Origin: Natranaeroarchaeum aerophilus
GTDB lineage: Archaea > Halobacteriota > Halobacteria > Halobacteriales > Natronoarchaeaceae
DNA: 36,363 nucleotides
Reading direction: 5' to 3'
NCBI RefSeq assembly: GCF_023638055.1
Contig: NZ_JAKRVY010000014.1
Location: 1 to 36,363 of the forward strand
Part shown: positions 1 through 8,748 of the stretch, piece after piece
Position numbering within the stretch: position 1 is the first letter of the stretch
How the letters are laid out: every line of letters starts with the position of its first letter
The notes under the pieces: generated by a model
Seen by the model: only the letters and a program-made list of their open reading frames with translations
Database searches by the model: none
What the model was told of the DNA's origin: nothing
Translations under genes and position numbers: made by a program

Positions 1-108
1 CGACTGGCTCAGATCATTCGCCTTCGCATGGAATCAGCTTATCTGAACACGACCCCCGATTCGACACGAAGCTATTTGACCACCACGGCCAATACGGTAA
101 CAACTGGT

Positions 109-1161
109 ATGCCTCCGAAAGTACTGTTGCTCGGCTGGGGATATCCGCCGAACATTACGGGCGGTCTAGATACGGCGATTGCCGGGCTCTACGAGGAGCT
201 GGCACCGCGGGACGACATCGAGGTTGAACTGGTATTGCCCGCGGAGTTTGCTCCCGAGGATCGGCCGGGAATCCACGGCGTCCCGACGGGAGACGGTGGG
301 ATCTTCACCCGGGTTGCCCGGCTCGCCAGCGCCTTCTCGAAGCGCGCTAGCGACGCGGACATCGTCCACACGAACGACTGGTTCGGCTACGAACCCGGTA
401 GCAGGGCGAGCACAGCCCACGACGTGGAATGGATCACGACCTTCCACTCGCTGTCGGTCGACAGGAACGTGACTCCGCCCGAACGAGAGGTACGGATCGA
501 ACAGCGAATCGCCAACCGTGCCGACGAGCTGATCGCAGTCAGCGAGTTCACCCGTGGTCGGATCCAGGAGGAGTTCGACGCGGACGCCAGGGTCATCTAC
601 AATGGCTTCACGTCGGTGGAGCCGACCGGACGTGATCTCAAAGCCGAACTCGAAATCGACGGCAAAATGCTGTTTTTCGTCGGTCGCCATACCGACCAGA
701 AGGGGCTGTCGTACCTCCTGTACGGGTTCTCGAAGCTTCAGCGCAAAGACGCAACGCTGGTCATCGGTGGGTCAGGGCACCTGACCGACCAGCTCAAGCG
801 GTTCGCGGAGCTGCTCGGTATCGAGAATCGGGTACGGTTCGTCGGGTTTGTCCCACAGGAAGAACTCGGGGATTACTACGCCAGCGCGGATCTGTTCGTC
901 TCCCCGTCGCTGTCTGAACCGTTCGGTATCACCATCGTTGAGTCGCTCTCGGTCGGCACGCGAGTCGTCGCAAGTCGAAGCGGAGCGACGGAGGTCCTCC
1001 CGGACGACTGCGTGATCGAGGTCGAACCGGACTCGGCGTCGATTGCCGATGGGATCGAGCGCGCGCTCTCGATGACAACACCGATAGAGTACGAGGAACG
1101 GACCTGGTCACAGGTCGCCGAAGAGCACGTTGCGCTGTACAAGGAGCTTGCCGCTCAATAG
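109..1161 (+). CDS. GT4-family glycosyltransferase
   Basis: Predicted GT-B fold glycosyltransferase transferring a sugar from a nucleotide-sugar donor, probably to a glycan or glycolipid at the cytoplasmic face of the membrane. About 350 residues, normal for GT4. The N-terminal Gly-rich loop (GWGYPPNITGGLD) resembles the starch/glycogen-synthase branch. The second Rossmann domain has FVGRHTDQKGL, and the E-x7-E donor-phosphate motif is seen as EPFGITIVE. I chose the ATG at 109 because the 27 residues from the ATG at 28 are low-complexity Thr/Ser and precede the family's usual start. The frame is open to the window's left edge, so a longer N-terminus cannot be excluded. The gene ends 8 bp from the converging small gene. 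Nearby phosphohexomutase and nucleotidyltransferase genes fit a sugar-nucleotide and glycan pathway. Acceptor and donor cannot be read from sequence. Confidence 0.85.
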   Translation: MPPKVLLLGWGYPPNITGGLDTAIAGLYEELAPRDDIEVELVLPAEFAPEDRPGIHGVPTGDGGIFTRVARLASAFSKRASDADIVHTNDWFGYEPGSRASTAHDVEWITTFHSLSVDRNVTPPEREVRIEQRIANRADELIAVSEFTRGRIQEEFDADARVIYNGFTSVEPTGRDLKAELEIDGKMLFFVGRHTDQKGLSYLLYGFSKLQRKDATLVIGGSGHLTDQLKRFAELLGIENRVRFVGFVPQEELGDYYASADLFVSPSLSEPFGITIVESLSVGTRVVASRSGATEVLPDDCVIEVEPDSASIADGIERALSMTTPIEYEERTWSQVAEEHVALYKELAAQ

Positions 1162-1169
1162 CCGGACGT

Positions 1170-1538
1170 TCACCGCAAAAACCGGATGTCGGTCACCGGT
1201 TCCGGATGGACGATCACGTAGCCATCACTGGTCGACTGCATCCCCACCACCGAGGATATGTCGACACCCGACCGATACGGGCTCTCGGCCCCACCCGACG
1301 CGGGTTCGTAGGAACTCTGTTGCCCCGAGCGTGGCTGGCTCTGGTAGGGCGTTTCGCGTTCCGGCTCCCGCTCGAAGTCCTCGGGCGGGAGATAGATGTG
1401 TTCGCCGCCGTCCGAACGAACGATCACCGCCGTATCTCTGTCTCCCGTGACGATGATCTCCGTTTGCCCGTCATCGATCTCCATCTCGAACGTGACCGGG
1501 GACATCTCTGCGCCGCCGGTGTCGGTAGCCGATCCCAT
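1170..1538 (-). CDS. conserved hypothetical acidic protein, ~122 aa
   Basis: I do not recognise a named family. The first ~55 residues look like a compact beta-strand domain (VTFEMEIDDGQTEIIVTGD, then EHIYLPPEDFE). A disordered Pro/Ser/Gln/Gly linker follows, and then a C-terminal strand region ending TDIRFLR. There is no signal peptide, membrane segment or metal motif. The start at 1538 gives 122 residues; an internal Met (MSPVTFEME) would remove 11 residues and looks equally natural. It converges with the glycosyltransferase gene (8 bp between stops) and diverges from the phosphohexomutase gene. Codon use is like the neighbours, so it is probably a real haloarchaeal gene. Function unknown. 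Confidence 0.6.
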   Translation of the reverse strand: MGSATDTGGAEMSPVTFEMEIDDGQTEIIVTGDRDTAVIVRSDGGEHIYLPPEDFEREPERETPYQSQPRSGQQSSYEPASGGAESPYRSGVDISSVVGMQSTSDGYVIVHPEPVTDIRFLR

Positions 1539-1596
1539 ACATCATAGTTACAGGTCCCGGCCTTAACAGTTCGCAGGGAGCGTGCAGCGACGGCCG

Positions 1597-1603
1597 TTTA
1601 TAT
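1597..1603 (+). promoter_or_regulatory. TATA-like box for phosphohexomutase
   Basis: TTTATAT lies in an AT-rich stretch inside the divergent intergenic region. It sits about 53 nt before the ATG at 1656, implying a short 5' leader of about 25-30 nt. Confidence 0.5.
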
Positions 1604-1655
1604 TTCAATACAATAACCAATACGCTATTGATAGCTCCTGTGCTTGTATCATCAT

Positions 1656-3026
1656 ATGGACCAGATTTCGTTCGGTACTGACGGCTGGCGTGCAACATTG
1701 GATACATTCACCGAAAACCGAGTCCGGATCGTCGCACAGGCGGCCGCCTCGTACTTCCGGGAGCAGGACGCCCAGCACGTCGGCGTCGGCTACGACGCGC
1801 GCGAAACGTCACCTGCGTTTGCCGAGGCAGTAACGGAGGTCCTCACGGGGAACGGTCTCGACGTCGTCCTTAGCGAGCGCGACGTGCCGACGCCGATACT
1901 GGCGTGGACCGTCGACGATCGGGATCTCGACGGAGGGATCGTCATCACCGCGAGCCACAACCCGCCGGAGTACAACGGGATCAAGTTCCTCGGATCCGAT
2001 GGCGCTCCAGCCGACGAATCGGTCACCGAGCGGTTAGAGGAACTCCTCGCCGAACCCGATCTACTGCCCGAAGACGAGCGAGGGACCGTCAGCGAGGAGT
2101 CGCTTGTGCCGGAGTACCACGTACACGCCGAGGCGTACGCCGATACTGACCTCGAGGGGTTGTCGATCTGCTACGATGCGATGCACGGGAGCGGCCGTGA
2201 CGTCACGGACGCATTGCTCGAATCTGCAGGCGCTAACGTCGAGCGACTGCGCTGTGATCTCGATCCGACGTTCGGTGGCGGATCACCCGAACCCTCGGCA
2301 AAGAAGCTAGAACGACTCGCCTCACAGGTTACGGCAGGCGAGGCCGACCTCGGCATCGCCAACGATGGCGACGCCGACCGGATCGCGGTCGTCACCCCCG
2401 ATCGAGGCTACCTCGATCCAAACCTCCTGTACGCAGCGCTGTACGAGTACCTGCTCGAATCCGCGAGCGGACCTGCCGTTCGGACAGTCTCGACGACCTT
2501 CCTGATCGACAAAATTGCGACAGCACACGGCGAAGACACCGTCGAGGTGCCTGTCGGGTTCAAGTGGGTCGCCGATGGGATGCGTGAGTCGGGCGCGCTC
2601 TGTGGCGGTGAAGAGTCCGGCGGGTTCGGACTGACCGACCACCTGCTGAACAAGGACGGCGTCTTGCTCGCCCTGGTAATCGCCGGGGCACACGTCGAAC
2701 GTCCTCTCGACGAGCGGGTTGATGACATCGTCGCCGAATACGGCTCGATTCATCAGGACCGGATCAGCGTCGACTGTCCCGACGACCGAAAGGTGGCAGT
2801 GCTTCGTGAGCTGGACGGCTCGCTTCCGGACTCGATCCGCGGCATCGACGTCGAGCGCGTCGACGAGACGGACGGATTCAAAATCTTCCTCGAAACCGGC
2901 GCGTGGCTACTGGTCCGGCCCTCCGGCACCGAACCGAAACTACGCGTGTACGCGGAAGCCGACAGCGACGAACAGGTGGCGAACTTGCTCGAAGCGGGTC
3001 GGGACATCATCGAGCCGCTGATCTAG
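1656..3026 (+). CDS. phosphoglucomutase/phosphomannomutase-type phosphohexomutase
   Basis: Alpha-D-phosphohexomutase interconverting hexose 6-phosphate and hexose 1-phosphate, which feeds sugar-nucleotide synthesis. All four family loops are present: the phosphoserine loop TASHNPPEYNGIKF (catalytic Ser near residue 95), the metal loop NDGDADRIAVV, the sugar-recognition loop GGEESGGFG and the C-terminal phosphate loop RPSGTEPKLRVYAE. At 456 residues it has the usual length. I chose the ATG at 1656 (MDQISFGTDGW) because the family starts just ahead of the FGTDGWR motif; a TTG four codons upstream is in frame but unneeded. Substrate (glucose, mannose or glucosamine phosphate) cannot be fixed from sequence. 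The glycosyltransferase on its left and the nucleotidyltransferase at 28057-29022 supply the preceding and following kinds of activity. Confidence 0.93.
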   Translation: MDQISFGTDGWRATLDTFTENRVRIVAQAAASYFREQDAQHVGVGYDARETSPAFAEAVTEVLTGNGLDVVLSERDVPTPILAWTVDDRDLDGGIVITASHNPPEYNGIKFLGSDGAPADESVTERLEELLAEPDLLPEDERGTVSEESLVPEYHVHAEAYADTDLEGLSICYDAMHGSGRDVTDALLESAGANVERLRCDLDPTFGGGSPEPSAKKLERLASQVTAGEADLGIANDGDADRIAVVTPDRGYLDPNLLYAALYEYLLESASGPAVRTVSTTFLIDKIATAHGEDTVEVPVGFKWVADGMRESGALCGGEESGGFGLTDHLLNKDGVLLALVIAGAHVERPLDERVDDIVAEYGSIHQDRISVDCPDDRKVAVLRELDGSLPDSIRGIDVERVDETDGFKIFLETGAWLLVRPSGTEPKLRVYAEADSDEQVANLLEAGRDIIEPLI

Positions 3027-3046
3027 TCGCGTCGCACCTTCTGATC

Positions 3047-3052
3047 TTTATT
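3047..3052 (+). promoter_or_regulatory. TATA-like box opening the tubulin island
   Basis: TTTATT lies 20 bp after the phosphohexomutase stop and about 46 nt before the ATG at 3098. It is the only AT-rich element in this gap, so the island probably has its own promoter. Confidence 0.4.
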
Positions 3053-3097
3053 GTAGCCGAACAATTATGTATCGTTGACCCACTTCGTTTATCCAAC

Positions 3098-4606
3098 ATG
3101 CGAGACGGCCTCTGGATGTCGGAAGCGTTTGTCGATGAGCTGAGTCATACATTCGGCTCTCTCGATACCGTATTACTGCTAGAACAGCCTGCCGCATTCG
3201 GAGACATGTTCGGCACCACAGCCATGATCATTGTAGTTGGTATCGGTGTCCTGACAGTGGCCGGAAAAGTTGCTGTTGATACGTGGTCCAACACTACAGA
3301 CGAGAGCTCGACAGGAGGGCAAACAGGCCGTGGAGAGCACAGACCGCAAACGAACGAGACGCCCGGGAACGATGCTCGCGTTGCGTTCGAAGAGCGGATC
3401 GGCGAAACGACCGTTGACCGCCTCGAACCGATCATTCCTGCAGCGGTTTCGCGGGTTCGGAGGCGGCTCCCACTCGATAATGGTGATGATATGAGAGAGG
3501 TCGACAGTATCGAGCAGGAGCTACGCGAAGGGATCGAAAACGCGATCGATGACCGTCGGTTCGATCCGTCGGTCGAATCGACATTCAGTGAGCAGTACGA
3601 GATCGTAAACCTGCCGGGACAGCATCGTGAGTGCACACTGTCACACACCCAACAAACGATATATATCAATGAGATAGAACGAACAGCCAGCGAGGTCGCT
3701 GAATCGACCGATCTCCGTGAGGCAGCCAGAACGCTCTCGGTGCTGTACGAACATTGCCGCGACATCGAAAGCTACGTGCGCCGACAGGAAGACCAGTTTG
3801 TTGAGCGCTACGAAACGATCGAGGAGGCACTTGACGACATCCACGCGCTGACAAACCGGCTTGAGCAGTCGCTGGGGAACAGGGTCGCCGAGTTCGTGGT
3901 AGAAGGACGTCATGATGCGATTGAAAGTACGGTCGAGATCGAACGGCAACTCGAAGCGGCGACAACAGCGTTACACCGGTGTGCGTTCAAGGACGCGTTA
4001 CGACTGCTCGAGGATGCCCACCAGCAGAGCGATGAGCTACTCGTTACGGTTGACTTCCTTGGTGGGGTACTTGGGACAGTCGATCACGGCGAGGGTACCG
4101 TCGAAATCCCGGAGCAGGTGCCTGTCGAACTCATCGAAGAAATAACACCAATTATCGAACAGGAGTACGACATCTCAGTGACGATCGAACAGGAAAAAAT
4201 CATCGTGGAGGATCCACACGCCAACCAGGACCGACAGGCAGGTTCGGCGAGTACGGGGGAGACTGCTTCAAGCAGGGGGTCCCAGAGCGGTGAGGAACAC
4301 CGCTCAGAGGTCACACCAGAAGCGGCGGCTGACGAGATCCTGTTTATTCTCCGGGAGCTCGACGGGATCGCGAAAGAAAGTACCGTCCAGTATCAGACTG
4401 GCCAGCTCCCGGAGGGCATCGCAAGTGCGGACGTACTTGACGAACTCGCGCGTTTCTGTCGGCGGCAGACGGACGTTGTCACCGCGGTACAGTTACAGGA
4501 GAACGCGCCGCCCGGCTTTTTCGAAATCGAGTTTGCCGAACGGACAGATGCCCGTTCCGGACTCGAAACCATCCGAAGGCGATTTACCGAGCGACACGCG
4601 TCATGA
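3098..4606 (+). CDS. membrane-anchored acidic coiled-coil protein (island gene 1)
   Basis: 502-residue protein of unknown family. One hydrophobic segment spans about residues 41-60 (AMIIVVGIGVLTVAG). A short Ser/Thr/Gly/Gln-rich linker follows, then about 250 residues of charged helix (roughly residues 130-340) predicted as coiled coil. A small alpha/beta module lies around residues 345-400 (GTVEIPEQVP...ISVTIEQEKIIVED). After a second disordered linker there is a C-terminal ~90-residue alpha/beta domain (ADEILFILRELDGIA...FFEIEF). The ATG at 3098 was chosen because the longer frame overlaps the phosphohexomutase; MSEAFVDEL at 3116 is an alternative. The gene stands 69 bp ahead of the first tubulin-like gene. 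By layout it could be a membrane adaptor for it, but no known partner-binding motif is visible. A Pro- and Cys-poor, Glu-rich composition is typical of haloarchaeal cytosolic domains. Confidence 0.75.
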   Translation: MRDGLWMSEAFVDELSHTFGSLDTVLLLEQPAAFGDMFGTTAMIIVVGIGVLTVAGKVAVDTWSNTTDESSTGGQTGRGEHRPQTNETPGNDARVAFEERIGETTVDRLEPIIPAAVSRVRRRLPLDNGDDMREVDSIEQELREGIENAIDDRRFDPSVESTFSEQYEIVNLPGQHRECTLSHTQQTIYINEIERTASEVAESTDLREAARTLSVLYEHCRDIESYVRRQEDQFVERYETIEEALDDIHALTNRLEQSLGNRVAEFVVEGRHDAIESTVEIERQLEAATTALHRCAFKDALRLLEDAHQQSDELLVTVDFLGGVLGTVDHGEGTVEIPEQVPVELIEEITPIIEQEYDISVTIEQEKIIVEDPHANQDRQAGSASTGETASSRGSQSGEEHRSEVTPEAAADEILFILRELDGIAKESTVQYQTGQLPEGIASADVLDELARFCRRQTDVVTAVQLQENAPPGFFEIEFAERTDARSGLETIRRRFTERHAS

Positions 4607-4675
4607 AATCAATACGATCGGTATCACACGTAATCCTTTAGACAATTCCGCCGCATTGAACTGTATATACGTAGA

Positions 4676-6274
4676 ATGAGCAACGTTTGTAAAATCTGCA
4701 TGGAACGGTCCAATGAGTGGCAGGAGCGATCACTCATCGACCATCTCCGGGCAGCACACCGCGACGAGCCGGCCTCAGTAGAACAGGTCTATCCGGAGTT
4801 GAAAGAGGAAGTGTTCAGTGCGGTGGACAACGAGGAGCGCGATGGAGAGTCGGTCGACTCGGAAAGCCCGGATCCTATCACTGAGACGCCAAGCGACGCC
4901 CTGATGGACGATACCTACGGAAAAAAATGGTATCTTATCGGGGTTGGGGGTGCCGGAAACAATATTCTCGACGCGATTTTGCTCCGCCAGGAGACGTTAG
5001 AAGAAAACAACGAACGTCGTGCTCGTATCTGGAACGGTGGGCTAGCCGGGTACGGCCCACTGAACACAAACATCAGCGAACTCGAACAGACCTACTACGC
5101 ACAGGAGGAGAAAAACTACTCCCGAAACGACCTGTTACCGAACTGTATCATCGGGTGGGGGAAACACGATTACGCCGGGGCAGGTTACCGCTGGGACATC
5201 GGCAAGGAGCTTATCGAGGCCGACTTCGCGGATGATGGCGATCCGTTTCAGGAGCGCTGGGATATGAAAAAATCCGACATTCAGGACTCGCAGGCGCTGA
5301 TGTTTGTCCACAGCGTGACAAAAGGTACCGGCTGTGGGTCGACGCCGACTCTTGCAGAGAAGATCCGGGATCGAGTCCTGGAGGACGATTTCGTCGTTCC
5401 CAAACCGCTGTTTAGCAGCATCGTAATCCCCTCTGAAGGCTCCGAGTACTCGGAGTTCGGCGGACGGGCAAAGGTCAACGGGATCGTCGGGCTGGCTCGC
5501 GCATCACGGGCGGTGGATGCAATCATTCCGTTCGACAACAACCGGCTTGCCGATGTACAGGCCGACATTCGCCCACGGATCGACCGACTCGGCGAGTATA
5601 ATCCACCCCAGTACGAGGAGATCAACAAGCCACTCGTAGCGTTTCTCGAAGCGTTCACTATGTCGTCAGTACCGCAGTTCCTCGATCGGGACGCAACCAT
5701 GTCGATCATGGGTGACGTGTTCGATCCGGCCGACAGCTTCCGGCCGGTACAGGACAAATATCAGCACGACCCCGATAGGGAGTTCACGCCGGCGGTCGTA
5801 CTCGCTCCGGTCCTTGGCCGCTCGCGTGCGAACTCTTTTGACCGATCAAAACTGGAGATCCTGGTCCGGAACGCCCTGTTCCAGAACAAGCTTGCCGAGT
5901 TCGATCCGACGACGGCGTGGGGCGGCACCTTCCTCATTTACGGCCCGGAAGAGAAGATGGAGGACGTCTCCGAACTCGCTTCCGATGGAACGCTGTCGAG
6001 TATTCTTGCCGACGAGCAGTTCCTCGATGCAGGGCGCAAGGACGGGATCGAATCGATCGATATCCACCTCAAGCAACTCGTCACACCGTATCTTGACGAT
6101 GTCTATCTCTGGGGTACCCTGTGGAACCCCGAAATGCCGTCGCTTGATGGGATGTACGAACACGCCAGAACCCTCAAACAGGAGGGGAACACCGAGCAGG
6201 CCGAAAACGTTCGTGAGGTCTGGAGCGATGTCGAGGCCCTGTTCTCCTGTCTCGGCCGGGAGAATATGGCGTAG
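4676..6274 (+). CDS. tubulin/FtsZ-superfamily GTPase with N-terminal zinc finger (TubA-like 1)
   Basis: 532-residue divergent member of the tubulin/FtsZ superfamily. Residues 5-28 form a C2H2-type zinc finger (C-x2-C-x14-H-x4-H), and an acidic linker runs to about residue 80. The GTPase domain shows the T1 loop GVGGAGNN (about 89-96), the T3 loop LNTNISEL, and the T4 signature as KGTGCGSTPT, where the first Gly of GGGTG is Lys. It also has an H7-like segment DAIIPFDNNRL (about 281) and a possible catalytic T7 loop FLDRDAT (about 336). Canonical FtsZ and CetZ are much closer to consensus and lack the zinc finger, so this belongs to the non-canonical Tubulin_2/FtsZl-type group. It probably binds GTP and polymerises, but hydrolysis is uncertain because T7 departs from NxDxxD. 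Helical tail, no membrane segment. It sits between the coiled-coil membrane gene and the zinc-ribbon membrane gene. Confidence 0.85.
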   Translation: MSNVCKICMERSNEWQERSLIDHLRAAHRDEPASVEQVYPELKEEVFSAVDNEERDGESVDSESPDPITETPSDALMDDTYGKKWYLIGVGGAGNNILDAILLRQETLEENNERRARIWNGGLAGYGPLNTNISELEQTYYAQEEKNYSRNDLLPNCIIGWGKHDYAGAGYRWDIGKELIEADFADDGDPFQERWDMKKSDIQDSQALMFVHSVTKGTGCGSTPTLAEKIRDRVLEDDFVVPKPLFSSIVIPSEGSEYSEFGGRAKVNGIVGLARASRAVDAIIPFDNNRLADVQADIRPRIDRLGEYNPPQYEEINKPLVAFLEAFTMSSVPQFLDRDATMSIMGDVFDPADSFRPVQDKYQHDPDREFTPAVVLAPVLGRSRANSFDRSKLEILVRNALFQNKLAEFDPTTAWGGTFLIYGPEEKMEDVSELASDGTLSSILADEQFLDAGRKDGIESIDIHLKQLVTPYLDDVYLWGTLWNPEMPSLDGMYEHARTLKQEGNTEQAENVREVWSDVEALFSCLGRENMA

Positions 6275-6443
6275 TTTGCATCTATCAGCTACCCTCCCCA
6301 AAGAGGTGTTAGCTTGTCGTAGAGTCTCATTCTGCCGACACTGCTGTTTCGGACCTACTTTAGCAGCATTCACCGTGAAACATCGTCAGTGGCATGTGGA
6401 TTCCAAAATCTCAGCTGTGGGGAAACTCAGACTGAGCGATGTC

Positions 6444-6450
6444 TTTTTAA
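6444..6450 (+). promoter_or_regulatory. TATA-like box, zinc-ribbon membrane gene
   Basis: TTTTTAA is placed 28-35 nt before the ATG at 6479, the spacing of a leaderless haloarchaeal transcript. The remainder of the 204-bp gap (6275-6478) holds no open frame or repeat that I can support. Confidence 0.5.
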
Positions 6451-6478
6451 TCTGTCAGGGTATACCACTGATCAACCG

Positions 6479-8584
6479 ATGGGTCGAAAAAGTGGAATAA
6501 AATACTGGTTGAAAGCGGTTATAGCGGGGATGATCGTAACAAAAATTGCGTACTTTATTCCGGTGGTGCATGTCGTCGCGCCATTGGCTGGTGGCTCTGT
6601 CACTGCGTATATACTTGACAACGGCGCTATAGATGGTCTGAAAGGAGGGTTCCTGAAAGGTATCTTTATGTCAATCCCAGCAATAATTTTGGGCCTTTTC
6701 TTTATAGATGTGCTAGCAGGAATACCAATAATTGGTGACCTGTTAGCGAGTAGCCTTCTTCTCGTTGTTGTTATTATTGTACTTCACTCGGTGACTCTCG
6801 GGATGATCTCCGGCTTCATCACTGGCGCAATTGCGACGACTGCGACCAAAGCAGATCCCGTAGAAACAACAGCAAAAACCACGGCAGCAGCGGCTAACAC
6901 CGTCGATGGTGCAAAACAGACGTACTCCGAGAAACGAGAGGAAGCCGGGAATACGTATACGGAAAACCGGGATACTGACGCAGGAGCCAGCAGTTCCGAC
7001 GACAACAAAAAAGCATCGACAGCAGACAAGAGCGGGAGCAGTTCGTCCGGAGTCACTGCTGCGGGGACAAATGAGCGATCGGAGCAACAATCCAACCAGA
7101 ATCAAGAAAGACAGTCACAGTCGCCCAGTTGTAATCGCTGTGGCGCCAACGTTGAGCAGGGTACGAGTTTCTGTCCCAACTGTGGTGTCGAATCACCACT
7201 TTCATCCGCGGCGTCCGCTGATGCGAACGACGGCGTCGTCAAGAAGCAATGTATAGACTGCGACAAACTGATTGAGGAGACGGCTGGCTTCTGTCCCAAG
7301 TGTGGAGCCGAGGATCCGTTCACGCCGAGATCCACTCCAGAGTCGAACGGCAGGAGACGTGATCAGGCTACCAGAGGAGTCAATACAACCACGGAGTCAC
7401 CCACCGGGGTCGAACAGCCTGTGCATCCCATCACCTCTGTTGCCGATTCGGTCCTCGACACCCATGGCCCCCGATCCGCCGCCGCGGACGAACTCTGTCA
7501 AGTACTTGCCGACGAGAATCCCGACGAGCACCGGCTCAAAGACGCCCTCGTCGACGCTGTCGAGGCCATCGAAACGGCCGCAGCAGTTACCGACACCATC
7601 GGTCGGATTAGCAATCCGACCGACCGCGGACAGATCGAGTCCGCGCGCAGCTCGATCCACAACGAATCCGGCAAGCTTCCCAGCGCACTGGAACCGGTGC
7701 TCGATGGCACTCTGACAGTACATGACGATCTCGACGAGTGTGAGACCGAGTACGGACGGCTCGAAGACGCCGCCGTCGAGCTCTGTGAGACTGTCGAACG
7801 TGAGCAGGATACACGAGTGCCCGGCGGCGACATCACTAGCCGCACCGGGCAGGCATCTGAAGCGATCGAATCGATGGAAGAGACGACCTCGCAGAGTTCG
7901 GAACCGGCGCTTTCATCAGTCGTCGACGATGTAGAACGCTCGGCACGACCGACAACTGACCGAACCAGAACACTTCTCGAAACGCTTCGCGAGAGCGACG
8001 ACAACGGCGAGATAGCGTCTGTGCTACGGTCGGCAGTCGAAGATCTCGACGAGTACGCCGAGCTGCACGCCCCACTCGCGGATATCGGCCACCGTGACGT
8101 GCGACGACGGCTCACGTCGCTCGACGACGAACTGCAGCGGGAGGAGGGTGCGATCTACCGGCACCTCGCGGATCGGATCCGCGAACTCGACACTATGGTA
8201 GAACGCGACGATATCGATAGCGTCCAGCTCTATGCGATCTATCAGGAGTGTACGTTCTACGATCGAACGCTGTTGCCACGCCTGTCGCGGTCGGATTCCG
8301 GTAGCGGTTCGACAGATGTGAGCCGGCAGCTCCGAAACGTCGAGGACAGGCGAACGGCGATCGAAAATGATTACGTTACCGTTCGGGCGGATCATAACCA
8401 CACGATTCCTAACCACTTCCTGTCACTTGTGAGCTCCCTGTGCGATCGGGCACGGGACCTCGACGATAACCAGTCCGAGCGTGCGGCGGGGATCCTGATG
8501 GCCGCGGACGAACTACTTGACGGCGTCGAACAGCTGTACGAACGAAACGAGTACAGCGTCATGCTTCGACGGCTCCGCGGCTAG
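6479..8584 (+). CDS. multi-pass membrane protein with two zinc ribbons and long helical domain
   Basis: 701 residues. Residues 9-125 are hydrophobic with about four membrane segments and a Gly-rich pattern (VAPLAGGSVTAY, then GLKGGFLKG), resembling the haloarchaeal DUF5518 membrane module. A Ser/Thr/Gln-rich linker follows. Two C4 zinc ribbons come next, near residues 218-236 (CNRCGANVEQGTSFCPNCG) and 259-280 (CIDCDKLIEETAGFCPKCG), of the double-zinc-ribbon type. The last ~350 residues are acidic helix or coiled coil rich in LDE repeats. I chose the ATG at 6479 (MGRKSGIKYWLK) because 30 upstream residues are unlike a membrane protein start and a TATA-like box sits 28-35 nt before it. Base use in 6479-6900 is noticeably more AT-rich than the rest, suggesting that the membrane part has a separate origin. 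It may recruit partners to the membrane; function not known. Confidence 0.8.
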   Translation: MGRKSGIKYWLKAVIAGMIVTKIAYFIPVVHVVAPLAGGSVTAYILDNGAIDGLKGGFLKGIFMSIPAIILGLFFIDVLAGIPIIGDLLASSLLLVVVIIVLHSVTLGMISGFITGAIATTATKADPVETTAKTTAAAANTVDGAKQTYSEKREEAGNTYTENRDTDAGASSSDDNKKASTADKSGSSSSGVTAAGTNERSEQQSNQNQERQSQSPSCNRCGANVEQGTSFCPNCGVESPLSSAASADANDGVVKKQCIDCDKLIEETAGFCPKCGAEDPFTPRSTPESNGRRRDQATRGVNTTTESPTGVEQPVHPITSVADSVLDTHGPRSAAADELCQVLADENPDEHRLKDALVDAVEAIETAAAVTDTIGRISNPTDRGQIESARSSIHNESGKLPSALEPVLDGTLTVHDDLDECETEYGRLEDAAVELCETVEREQDTRVPGGDITSRTGQASEAIESMEETTSQSSEPALSSVVDDVERSARPTTDRTRTLLETLRESDDNGEIASVLRSAVEDLDEYAELHAPLADIGHRDVRRRLTSLDDELQREEGAIYRHLADRIRELDTMVERDDIDSVQLYAIYQECTFYDRTLLPRLSRSDSGSGSTDVSRQLRNVEDRRTAIENDYVTVRADHNHTIPNHFLSLVSSLCDRARDLDDNQSERAAGILMAADELLDGVEQLYERNEYSVMLRRLRG

Positions 8585-8648
8585 GCGATACTACCGATCT
8601 TCGTCCTTTCGTGCAGTTCGTCCGCAAAACTGTCAGCGAACCCAGTAT

Positions 8649-8656
8649 CTTTATTA
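8649..8656 (+). promoter_or_regulatory. TATA-like box of the 8745-20614 operon
   Basis: CTTTATTA in the 160-bp gap, about 90 nt before the ATG at 8745. It predicts a leader of about 65 nt that would contain the short frame at 8689-8748. Confidence 0.45.
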
Positions 8657-8688
8657 GGCGATAATCAAGTAGTACGTATCGTCAAGCA

Positions 8689-8748
8689 ATGTATCGCTCG
8701 ATAGTAACTATCCAGAGTGAAACAAGTATTCGGTCGGTGTACAAATGA
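8689..8748 (+). CDS. possible 19-codon upstream ORF
   Basis: An ATG at 8689 opens a frame MYRSIVTIQSETSIRSVYK whose TGA overlaps the ATG of the next gene (ATGA, 8745-8748). This is the same 4-nt overlap used by genes further down the operon. It could couple translation, or be chance. The peptide resembles nothing I know. Confidence 0.2.
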   Translation: MYRSIVTIQSETSIRSVYK

